A stretch of 64,000 nucleotides of DNA from Adiantum capillus-veneris (Eukaryota; Streptophyta; Polypodiopsida; Polypodiales; Pteridaceae). Both the position numbers and the translations under genes were made by a program. Shown piece after piece: positions 33,494-43,088 of this stretch (position 1 is its first letter; each line of letters opens with the position of its first letter). Location of the stretch: the NCBI GenBank assembly GCA_014529385.2, contig CM043955.1, positions 146,966,140 to 147,030,139 on the forward strand, written 5' to 3'. The notes under the pieces are model-generated. The model was given only the letters and a program-made list of their open reading frames with translations. It made no database searches and was not told the origin of the DNA.

Positions 33494-36400
33494 ATGGAGA
33501 GCCAACGCCAAATGTCTGGATATCCTCTTTTCTTTGGAGAGCCTGGAGAGGATGCAGAATTATTTCTAGCGAATTTCAAGATGTCTTGCCGTATCAAGAG
33601 GATTGTAACTGATCAAGAACGTGTAGAAATGTTTGAGGTGGTCCTTAGGAAAGATGCTAGCACTTGGTTTGACTCTTTGCCTGAGGAATTTACAGGGAAT
33701 TACACGGAAGTTTTGAATCGTTTCAAGAAATACTTCTTTGATCCCCAAAACACTCAGAAATTATGGCAAGACATTGTTTCTCATAAGCAAAAAGGCTTAG
33801 ATGACTACTACTTGTACAAGCAAGAGTTTCTACGTCTTTGGGCTCTATGGATACGAAATGTTGCTAACCCTGGTGATGGTGCAGAATTTCTAAAGAAGGA
33901 GAGGTTCATAGCCGGACTCTTTCCTGACCTTAAGGTAAAAGTTGAGGTGCGTGCACCTGCTACCTTTGATGCAGCTGAAACTAGGGCTGCTGAGAAATAT
34001 AGGAAACTCAAGTGCTTAAGGGGAGAGGTTCCAATAGAAGGTCTTAGACCCAAAGGTAAGTCACAAGCATCAACATCGAGGGAGCTTCCTGAGGTAACGG
34101 CGGAAGTAATTGAGAAGTTAAACGAATCTTTAAGCATCCTGTCAATTCACCTTGCACAAGCTGTAGGTCCAAAGGGACAAGCAAAGAAGTCTGAAGAGCG
34201 AGATCCACGACCTAGGAGAGTCTTGCAATGTTGGAATTGCGGAGAGTCTGGACATGGGATGTATAATTGTCCTTGGCCCCGTGGAGAGCCAGGGAGACCT
34301 AACTTGAATTACCCAGTGATGAATGCAGGAGAAGGAGCTGGTCAACAACCAAGGCTTCCACAAAGGCCAAATGGACCAAGACCACCTCTACAAGGGGTAG
34401 AAGGAGTTCCACCTTTGCCAAATCCAAATGTGCATGTGGTAGAGGTGACAAATTCAAATGAGGTTGACATGGAAGCCAATGGCATTAAGCGTGGCCGACA
34501 AAAAGGTAAAGAGAAAGAAGGAGTCACATCACAGAGTGACCATGGACAAGGCAAGAAGGCAAAGGAAACCAAGGAAACCAAGAGGACTCGACGTCGTATC
34601 AACCTCCAAGACTTCCCTCTTGGACATGGTATGGCTCCGTACAACTTGTTGGAAGACATGAGAGGTAAGGGTCCTGATATTTCATGGCCTCAATTTCTTG
34701 CATTATGTCCACAAGTTAGGAGGGATTTAACAAGGGCAGTTAGCACTAGGAGAAAGGTAAAAGAGAGTGTGCCTGTTGTAAAAATTGCACAAGATGAAAT
34801 GAATGAGGACATTACACCGGTGCTAGACTGTTACATCAAAGGGAGATTGGTTAGGAAAGGTCTAGTGGATGGGGGTGCACAAATTTGCATCATGACAGAG
34901 GGACTCATGCAAAGACTAGGCATGCACATCCATGAGACACCTGAAATCAAAGTGAAAATGGCAAACAATAGCAAGGCTAGGTGTGTAGGCATTTGTAAAA
35001 ATGTCTTTGTAGAGGCCTTTGGCATTAAGAAAGCGGTGGATTTTTATGTTATGTCGACCAAGGGAAGTGGTTATCCATTTATCCTAGGAAGACCATGGCT
35101 AATGAAAATGCGAGCTTTGCAGGATTGGGAGAGTGGGAAATTAATTTGCAGGAATGACAATCATAAGAAGGTTGTCTTTGACATGAAGGAGCAACGCCAA
35201 GAGGAGCTCCATGAAGAATCATCTCAAAGTGAGACGGAAGAAGGTTGGACCGATAGCACTTCAGAAGAAGAAAGTAGCGGCAGCATTACTGAAGAGGAGT
35301 CTTCCATCGAGGTCATGGGGGTAAGGTTTAAGCCAAGCAACCAAGAGACCTCTTGTCAAGGCTTGGAGGAGGTAGGTCCTCAAGAGAACCAAAAGGTGGA
35401 AGATGAAGGAATGTTAGAAGGTATGTTGTCTACAACACTTACAAAGGATGAAAGAGAGGAGTTCAAATGTGTGCTAAGGAAATTTCCGAGGCTTTTTGCT
35501 AAAGACTACACCGATGTGCGTGGAGTAGATGTTGTTCAACACAAGATTGAGTTGAAGCCAGAGGCCACACCTAAGGCTCAAAAGCTACAAAGGCTAGGAG
35601 TCATTAAGGAGCAGGCTCTACTCAAGGAGGTAAGAAAGCTTCTAGCAGCAGGTTTCATTTATCCAGTGGAGAATTCAGAGTGGGTCTCTCCCGTTGTTGT
35701 CACTCCTAAGAAAAACGGCAAGTGGAGGGTGTGTGTGGATTATCGTCCACTCAATGAGGCAACAAAAAGAGATCACTTTCCCCTCCCATTCCAGGATGAG
35801 ATACTAAATGAGGTAGCTGGTCATGAGAAGTACACTGTGTGCGATGGCTACTTGGGTTACTTTCAAATAGGTATCGCATTGGAGGATCGATTGAAAACAA
35901 CCTTTATCACTTCTTGGGGTTGTTATGCTTTTAGAGTCATGCCATTTGGCCTGACAAATGCTCCTGCAACTTTCCAACGCTTCATGAACATGGTGTTTCA
36001 AGCATTCTTTGGAAAGTCCATTAGGGTTTTTATTGATGATTTTTGCATTTATAGCTCAAAATCATTGCATCTACAAAGGGTAGAAGAAGGTTTAAAGAAG
36101 CTCTATGACATGGGAGGTCAACTCAACCCCGACAAGTGTCACATAGCTGAGGATGAAGTGATCTTGCTTGGTCACAAGGTTTCCTATAAAGGCATTGAGG
36201 TGGATCCTTCAAAGGCAAAGGCTCTTATTGAGCTCCCATCACCGAAGAGTCTTAAGGAGGTCATCTCTTTCATTCAGAAGGTGAAGTATATGTCACGCTT
36301 CATTCACTTAGCCTCGGAGTTGCTTCATCCTTTGCAAAAGTTGACACAACAAGTAGAATTTGCATGGTCTGATGAGCTTGAAGAGTATTTTTGTAACATT

Positions 36401-38773
36401 AAAGTCATTTTGTCAGAGCTACCAACACTCATGCCTCCTTGTTGGGAGTACACATTCTTTGTTAGCTCTAGTGTTGGAAGGGAAACAATTGGTGCTGTGT
36501 TGCTACAACAAGATCCCCACAGTACAAGGATGCGACCCATCTACTTTGCTAGTAGGGTCATGAATGCTTTGGAGAGAGACTACACAGAAGCAGAACTCAT
36601 GATGCTTTCTCTCATGTTTGCGGTGAGAAAGTTTAGATCCTACGTACTACCAAAACCTTTTGTAATTCTCACTGCAGAAAATTTGTTCCCTTGGGTGTCA
36701 TCTCAAATGAATCTTAGTACTAGGATCTCAAAGTGGATTATGGAGTTGCAAGAGTTCCAATACTCTTTCAAGGTAGAAGATAGTGTGCGTGCACAATTGG
36801 CAGGGATTCTCACTTATAGGGTACATGAGAAGGAAATTAAGGTGCCTCAAGTAAAGACCCTACCATTGCCACCACCAAAAAGTATTCCCAATGCTTTTAC
36901 CTTGTTCTTTGATGGAGCTTTTCGACGAGCCACAGGAAAAGCAGGGGGAGGGCTAGTGTTGCTCAACCCAAGTGGAGAGGTGGTCATGAAAGAGAAGGTC
37001 AATCTACCAGGTTCAACTAGCAACAATGAAGCAGAATACGACACACTACTTCATGGTTTGAAGATGTGCATTGGCCAAGGGATAAAACGTCTCATGGTAA
37101 AGGGAGATGCACTTCTCATTGTTAAACAGATTTTAGGCATTTGGGCATGCAAGAATGAAAGATTAAGGACAAAAGTTCATGCCATTCGTAAGATGTTTAA
37201 TCAGTTTGAAGAAGTGCAACTATATCATATTCCGAGGAAACAAAATGAAGATGCCGATTTACTTGCACAACAAGCAGTTACATGTGTTGAGAGAGAAGTG
37301 CAGGTCATCATGGTGGCAGCAGCTGTCAAGCAACCGAGATACCAGGGATTGGAGTCATTGGCTCCCATTATCGGCTACATTTTGGAGGGTGAGTTTCCAC
37401 CAGACTTCACAAAAGCTCAGAAGAGGAGACTCATGAAGAAGGCAAGCGTATATCTCTTCCTAGAAGGCTCCCTCTATCAAAGAGGGAAGGATCAAGTGTG
37501 CAGACGAGTACCAACTATCAAGGAAATTCCAGCCATTCTAAAAGGTTTGCATGAAGAGGCATGTGGTGGTCATTTTTCCCAAGAATTAACTGTGAAGAAG
37601 ATTTTGCTTTCGGGGTATGTTTGGCCAAGTTTGCATGTGGATGTTCAACATTGGTGTAAAAGCTGTCACACTTGTCAGATAAATGGAAATAGAAGGTTGG
37701 TGCATGGCCCGAGGCAAATAGTGCTTGCAAATGGACCCTTTGAAAAGTGGGGCATTGATGCTATGGGTCCTCTGCCTAGGACAAAAAATGGTAAACTCTA
37801 CATTCTAGTGGCTGTAGACTATATGACTAGGTGGGTGGAAGCACAAAGTGTGGCAAAGGTAAATGAGAAGACAGTGAGCAAATTCGTCTACACTCACATT
37901 TGTTGTAGATTTGGCACACCTTTGGAGATTGTTTCTGATAATGGTCCAGGGTTTAGAAAAGGATTGCTCACAGAAGTTTGTGAAGAGCTTCACATTCTAC
38001 ATCGTCATAGCACACCATACTACCCACAGTCAAATGGTTTGGTGGAGAAGGCTAATGGTGTCATTGCAGGAATCATTAGAAAGATGGTGCAAAACAAGAC
38101 AAAACTATGGGATGACTTCTTGGATGGTGCCTTGTGGGCATATCGAACCACATATAGGGAAGCCACGGAGTTCACACCATTTCACTTGGTCTATGGTCAA
38201 GAGGCTTTGCAGCCTATCGAGCTCAACATTCCAACAATGCGACTTCATGGCAAAGGAGCACAAGATGATCAAGAGGCATGGATGGATCGACTTCTTACGT
38301 TAGTGGAGCTTGAGTGGAAAAGAGAAGCAGCATATGAGTGCTACAAGAGGAAAGCCACACAAGCGAAAGAAACGCACGACAAGAAACGGAAGGACAAAGG
38401 CATCAAGGAAGGAGAGCTTGTGCTAAGGTATGACAATCGACTTGACAATCGTTTTGATGCCAAGTTTGAAACTAGATGGCAAGGGCCATACATAGTCAAG
38501 AAGGCTTTCAATTCTAGTTACTATCAGCTTATGGACTTGAATGGTAAAGAGCACTCCAGGAAGGTAAACGGGTATCGCTTGAAGCCCTATTTGAGTCGCC
38601 TTCTACCAAAGGATCTACCAAAGATCTGTCCAAAGGCCGCTGTCTCATGTAAGTATTTTTACATGAAGCATGAGTGTAACTCCAACCAAAATTCTGAGGG
38701 GCCAAACAATGAAGATCTCGTCAAGGACTCTAAAGCACTCTCTTTGGAAAAGATGCTCTATGATGGTACATGA
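33494..38773 (+). CDS. gag-pol polyprotein of element E (1759 aa), Ty3/gypsy Tat type
   Basis: One frame encodes all functions for replication in cytoplasmic particles and nuclear integration. Gag is aa 1 to about 230. A CCHC knuckle CWNCGESGHGMYNC spans aa 246-259, followed by a Pro-rich and then a basic linker. The protease has VDGGAQ (Asp459) and FILGRPW (529-535). RT has Asp784 in CDGYLGYFQ and the FIDD pair Asp848/Asp849. A first RNase H (about 985-1065) has lost Asp residues (SSS at 991-993, TAEN at 1060-1063). A second RNase H retains Asp1140, Glu1179, Asp1205 and Asp1255. Integrase has the zinc region His1353-Cys1394 and catalytic Asp1422, Asp1482, Glu1518 (D-x35-E), then a WQGPYIVKKA segment. 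No stop or frameshift is present. The start MESQRQMSG is the first ATG of the frame, downstream of an A-rich run. Confidence 0.95.
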   Translation: MESQRQMSGYPLFFGEPGEDAELFLANFKMSCRIKRIVTDQERVEMFEVVLRKDASTWFDSLPEEFTGNYTEVLNRFKKYFFDPQNTQKLWQDIVSHKQKGLDDYYLYKQEFLRLWALWIRNVANPGDGAEFLKKERFIAGLFPDLKVKVEVRAPATFDAAETRAAEKYRKLKCLRGEVPIEGLRPKGKSQASTSRELPEVTAEVIEKLNESLSILSIHLAQAVGPKGQAKKSEERDPRPRRVLQCWNCGESGHGMYNCPWPRGEPGRPNLNYPVMNAGEGAGQQPRLPQRPNGPRPPLQGVEGVPPLPNPNVHVVEVTNSNEVDMEANGIKRGRQKGKEKEGVTSQSDHGQGKKAKETKETKRTRRRINLQDFPLGHGMAPYNLLEDMRGKGPDISWPQFLALCPQVRRDLTRAVSTRRKVKESVPVVKIAQDEMNEDITPVLDCYIKGRLVRKGLVDGGAQICIMTEGLMQRLGMHIHETPEIKVKMANNSKARCVGICKNVFVEAFGIKKAVDFYVMSTKGSGYPFILGRPWLMKMRALQDWESGKLICRNDNHKKVVFDMKEQRQEELHEESSQSETEEGWTDSTSEEESSGSITEEESSIEVMGVRFKPSNQETSCQGLEEVGPQENQKVEDEGMLEGMLSTTLTKDEREEFKCVLRKFPRLFAKDYTDVRGVDVVQHKIELKPEATPKAQKLQRLGVIKEQALLKEVRKLLAAGFIYPVENSEWVSPVVVTPKKNGKWRVCVDYRPLNEATKRDHFPLPFQDEILNEVAGHEKYTVCDGYLGYFQIGIALEDRLKTTFITSWGCYAFRVMPFGLTNAPATFQRFMNMVFQAFFGKSIRVFIDDFCIYSSKSLHLQRVEEGLKKLYDMGGQLNPDKCHIAEDEVILLGHKVSYKGIEVDPSKAKALIELPSPKSLKEVISFIQKVKYMSRFIHLASELLHPLQKLTQQVEFAWSDELEEYFCNIKVILSELPTLMPPCWEYTFFVSSSVGRETIGAVLLQQDPHSTRMRPIYFASRVMNALERDYTEAELMMLSLMFAVRKFRSYVLPKPFVILTAENLFPWVSSQMNLSTRISKWIMELQEFQYSFKVEDSVRAQLAGILTYRVHEKEIKVPQVKTLPLPPPKSIPNAFTLFFDGAFRRATGKAGGGLVLLNPSGEVVMKEKVNLPGSTSNNEAEYDTLLHGLKMCIGQGIKRLMVKGDALLIVKQILGIWACKNERLRTKVHAIRKMFNQFEEVQLYHIPRKQNEDADLLAQQAVTCVEREVQVIMVAAAVKQPRYQGLESLAPIIGYILEGEFPPDFTKAQKRRLMKKASVYLFLEGSLYQRGKDQVCRRVPTIKEIPAILKGLHEEACGGHFSQELTVKKILLSGYVWPSLHVDVQHWCKSCHTCQINGNRRLVHGPRQIVLANGPFEKWGIDAMGPLPRTKNGKLYILVAVDYMTRWVEAQSVAKVNEKTVSKFVYTHICCRFGTPLEIVSDNGPGFRKGLLTEVCEELHILHRHSTPYYPQSNGLVEKANGVIAGIIRKMVQNKTKLWDDFLDGALWAYRTTYREATEFTPFHLVYGQEALQPIELNIPTMRLHGKGAQDDQEAWMDRLLTLVELEWKREAAYECYKRKATQAKETHDKKRKDKGIKEGELVLRYDNRLDNRFDAKFETRWQGPYIVKKAFNSSYYQLMDLNGKEHSRKVNGYRLKPYLSRLLPKDLPKICPKAAVSCKYFYMKHECNSNQNSEGPNNEDLVKDSKALSLEKMLYDGT

Positions 38774-38788
38774 ATATACCATCATCCT

Positions 38789-38801
38789 GGGGGAGGGCTA
38801 A
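38789..38801 (+). promoter_or_regulatory. polypurine tract of element E
   Basis: GGGGGAGGGCTAA lies directly before the TGATAG start of the 3' LTR. It is the priming site for plus-strand DNA. Confidence 0.85.
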
Positions 38802-40411
38802 TGATAGCAGTTTTTCGGCTCTCCATAATTGCTATACTAAGTTACTCCACCCTACCAAATTCACCCAAACGCTATGGCTATCCCTACCATTTCATTGTAC
38901 ATAGGCGTGTGTGAGTTAGGGGGCTTTTCCCATATCTTCTTAAAAAAACCCTCAGCTAGCTAGTCACTGGGCTAGTTAAGCCAAAAAAATAAAAAAAATA
39001 AAAAATAAAAGTATATTATGGCCTCTTTGTGTGTAAATATTTCATTGTATATATGGCTTAAATATAGGGATTTTTTATAATTATTTTGATATTTTATTTA
39101 AATATTTCTACTTAGGTGTGTGTTTTATTAAACCTATGTACACCTTCTTTCATCCTCTTACACCATAATTATATTTTTTGCCAATATGTACATACTGTAA
39201 CCTCATATTTTTCTTTTATACAAATCACTCCCACATTTTCACCCTCACCCTCGTGAAAACAAAAAATTGATTTCTACTCATTGGTTACTTTTATTATATT
39301 ATTTACTTGCATACCTTTTCCTCTTTCACCCAAAATAATTCAAGGAGGGACCATATCATATGATTCCAATATCTTTCCATATCCATAACTCCTCCATATT
39401 TTTATTATTATTTTTACTCATTATTCTAACACCATGTGCTCATTGAGCTAAAGTCCATGAATAGTCCATACACTAGTCCCACCATGTATATATTTCTTAT
39501 TTCACCAATAATCCTCCTCCATGCATGGGTCAAGGGCAACTTGAATGCTTTGTATTATAATATGACAAAGGAGGGGATCACTCTTGGATGCATTGTACAA
39601 ATTCAACAAAGGAGGGGGCCACTAAAAGACTTTTGCAGGCATTAAAAACAGGCTTTTTGGTGAGAATTTTGGCACCTATCTCCACTCCGAATTTGGAGCG
39701 GTGGTCAAAAGAGAAAATGTAGCCCACACTCTGAATAATCACCTCAACTTTTTTCATGATTTTTGGAGCTACCAGCGGTGAGCTATGATTTTTTGAGTGG
39801 ACCCCAGTCTGCCCACTTTTCTCACAAGTAGCCCTTAGTCTTCTCTCACCCTTCCACACACCTACTCACTCTTACACATCCCTCCCTCTCCTTCCCTCAC
39901 TCAAACCTGCAATTTCCATGGCTTCTCCCACCCTCTTCACCATTACCCTTCTCTCTCATCCCTATAGTTCTTTTATGAACCTCTACATACATACACCCTC
40001 TCCATGTCTCTCTCTATTGCTTCTATGTTACAATTTCATTTACCTCTCCTAAAATATCTAAAATTCAGCCTCTTAACCATGATAACTTCTGCAAATTGAG
40101 GATTTTTCATCAACAAATCCTCTTTTCATCGTGGTGGTCAACCGTGGCGGCGGCGTAAAGAAGCGAAGAAGAAGAAGAAGACCAGCGGTCATTTTTTCCA
40201 CAATCTACACAAGGGTGAGTTCAAGCTTCTTCAAAGCTTCACCATCTCAATGATTCTCTTTTAATTCACCCCTCTTCCTTCATCAAATCAACTCACTCTA
40301 CCCATTGTAAATGTAACATTAACTTTCTAGTGATTACTAACGACTAACATACTAACACAAAATAGCATTGACCTAACCATAAAAGACACCTCACCTCAAG
40401 ACATGTATAGT

Positions 40412-40468
<57 letters not shown>

Positions 40469-41486
40469 TTAAAACTTACTTTCACCTTATCTACCATCAA
40501 TAATGCTCTCTTTTGAGCCCACACCCATGACTCAAGCAGACAAAGAAGGCCCGCAATGTTTTGATATTCAAAAAAATCATAATCCTGATTTGTTAGCTTG
40601 TAAATTAGGATTTCCAATAATCTTAATGAGGGGTGTCCAACCTATAAATAGGCCCGTCTCCTTCTTGTAAAACAACCTCCAATATCTCACATAGCACCCC
40701 AACACTCTATGCGTGAGGAGAGACTTAGGTGTAGCAACCACTTGTGAGCTTCACTCTTGGTGTGAGAGAAGCCTTCAAGCTACACATTGTAAGTGAGAGA
40801 GCGTGAGTTCCACAAATCTCAAAACCACTATTGTATATGCTCCTTCATCATCAATAAATTGAGGTTTGGTGCATCAAAGGCGTGATTCGACGTTCAAATC
40901 TTCATCCTTCCATTTGTGCAATACGGTTCGGTGAATTCAAGGTGACTTGTGTATTTTGAGTTTTTATCGGTTGATCTTGATTTAGAAAGTGTTTTAGTGT
41001 GTTTTTTTCATTGCCATTTTTTGTCCATTGTAAGAGGGTATTGAGGTGAGAGGTCTCCCACACCCTAAGACAGTGTGTGTGTTTTGGCAATGTTTAGCAA
41101 TCACTAAGCATTGAGTGAGTTTTATACAAGTTCTACGATAGCATCATAACGAACCATCTTCATTTGCAAGTCACAAATAAGGTATTACCCAAGATCCTTT
41201 TCTCTCTCTCTTCCCTTTGCTCTAGCTCTCTCGGGTCCAGTTTGTGTGTGTCTTGGTGTGAGGTTGTTTGTGTGTTTTGTGTGGTGCATCTTCTTGGTTG
41301 TGCCAAAATCTCTCTTGCGTCCTAGTTCGCATACCATAACTAGGTGGTGCCCCTATCTTGTTTGGGTTTGGCTGTGGGTTTGTTGTTGTGTTGTGCTTTT
41401 GGTTGCCCCAGCCCCAATTGAGCAGCACGGGAGCCTTGAGGGGTGTTTAGAGGTCGCCTCTCTTGTTGCCCGCCCCGGACCGCCTC
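38802..41486 (+). repeat. 3' LTR of element E, 2685 bp
   Basis: Begins TGATAGCAGTTTTTCGG and ends GGACCGCCTCA. The differences from the 5' LTR that I noticed are about a dozen single-base changes, an A-rich insertion near 38990, and a longer (CT)n tract (about 26 units at 40414-40465 against 15). TATA box at 40643-40650; poly(A) signal at 40853-40858. Confidence 0.95.
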
Positions 41487-42542
41487 AGTATGTATGTATA
41501 TACGTCTCCCGTTAATGCGTAAAATCACTTATATGGAATGTTATGTGTAATACATAGAGTTCATGGTTTATTAGAACTATAGTTCTATATACTTCTTAGT
41601 ATTTTGCAAGTTTAGTTGCCTTACATATCTTCTCTATTACCGATCTCTCCAAGTTGGTCTATCATTGGAATTTGCAATGAGTAACTAGGTCTATGATAGA
41701 AGTAGTTCATGTTACATGCTTGTGCTTGTTTGTGTTACGTCTTTCTAAATTACAAAGTTAATCTTTATAATCACTAGTATTTGTGGTGAAAATGCTCAAT
41801 GTTTGTCATTAAGTTAATACAATTTATGCTCTAACGATTGAAGTATGTGCTAACGATTTCAAAAAATAATGAATAGGCAGAATCTTGTGTGGTTTGTCAG
41901 ATTAAATAGCAAAGGCAAAGAAGAATGATATGAGTATGAGATAAAGCCAAGGACGGAGTCACTCTCCTTTGGGCCTGCATCACAAGAGCTGGGATCACCA
42001 GCATACACATCTCTAGTGTCATGACATGGACACAAACCAGGTGACAGAGCAAGTCGAGAAGGGTTTTCTTTGTGATGATTGCTCGTGGTGAAGGATGCAT
42101 AAGTGCTCGCACGGTGGGTCGGCTTAGTTCAGAGAATTTTTCTCGAACCTACATGTAATGAGATCGATCTCGCTAGGCGTTGGAATTTTGGAGAGTGTCA
42201 GCTATGCATTGTACAAAGGGGATCATACAAGATTCCATCCAATACAATTAAAAACCTACTAGTATGTAGTAGGGGGGGAGGGGGGGATCTTGTTAAATAT
42301 TTTATTACAAAGAATCTGGGAAGATCCAATAAGAAAATTAAATTTAGAGTTCAATACTCAAGAGCAAAAAGTTTTTCTACAAAATGTTTTCTATGACATA
42401 ATAAGAAACACCAAGTTAAACCTTTCTATTGTGTGAAATTAAACTCACACTTATAAATCATATCTTCAAATTGAATTGTTAATTTGACAAAAAAAATCTT
42501 ATGAAAATATTTTTTAAATTGCTATCTTGCACTATCCAAGAC
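41487..42542. other. unassigned flank, possibly the 3' end of an older gypsy element
   Basis: It starts with TATG simple sequence, then shows no domain. At 42271-42286 there is a strong polypurine run (A, seven G, A, seven G) followed by ATCT and TGTTAAATATTTTATTAC. That is what a polypurine tract and LTR start would look like, and A3 begins 250 bases later. This reading is only suggestive. Confidence 0.35.
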
Positions 42543-42767
42543 TGTTACCATATACATGTGGTAGTGATGTGTGTGAACACATTAGGACCGCCGGGGCATT
42601 TTTTTCCTCTTTAGGAGGTTTTTTCCCCCGTGCATTGTATATACACCCATCACTGTAGGGCTATCTATCTTTCCATTGCACACTAAGTAACACACTCTCT
42701 ATTGTGTGCCTTGAGCTTCCTTCGTCTTCTCCAAGCTGTGTGTTTCTCTGCAACCCTAATTCCAACA
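42543..42767 (+). repeat. family A 5' LTR (A3), 225 bp
   Basis: TGTTACC...CCAACA. The following PBS reads TTAGTATCAGAGC, with one change from the consensus. Confidence 0.95.
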
Positions 42768-43088
42768 ATTAGTATCAGAGCAGGTCACGAACTCCCGGGC
42801 TTAGTAGCCAACTGCTCCAGCACATGCTGCTCACTTTCTCCGATTTCAATGAGCTTTGGCGAGTGTTCGCAGCTCAGAATTTTGATTTGGGCTCATTTCG
42901 GCCTTCGTTTCCACTACAGGCAGTACTGCACAAGCTATTTTGTCATTTTGTGCAGAATTTCTGTCAGTGCCCTTTTTGGCATGACTGGTGCCTTATAGTC
43001 TTCTACGGTTTCTCCTATATAGCACAGGTTGTTCCCGCTCTGTTTCTCCTATTTTTGGGCAGTTTTCACATCAGGTGCAACATTTACC

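Larger units (their letters stand above)
30235..41486 (+). mobile_element. element E: apparently intact Ty3/gypsy retrotransposon, Tat lineage, 11.25 kb
   Basis: Two long direct LTRs (30235-32886 and 38802-41486) enclose a leader with two small ORFs, one uninterrupted gag-pol frame of 1759 codons (33494-38773), and a polypurine tract (38789-38801). Domain order is gag, CCHC knuckle, protease, RT, RNase H, second RNase H, integrase. The second (archaeal-type) RNase H before integrase marks the Tat group of plant gypsy elements; no chromodomain follows integrase. The LTRs differ at roughly a dozen positions plus microsatellite length, so insertion is recent. No perfect target duplication is visible. 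Confidence 0.95.

Noticed and set aside
42243-42290. G-quadruplex as a regulatory feature
   Set aside because: Two G7 runs separated by A do not by themselves make four spaced G tracts; a polypurine tract is the simpler reading.
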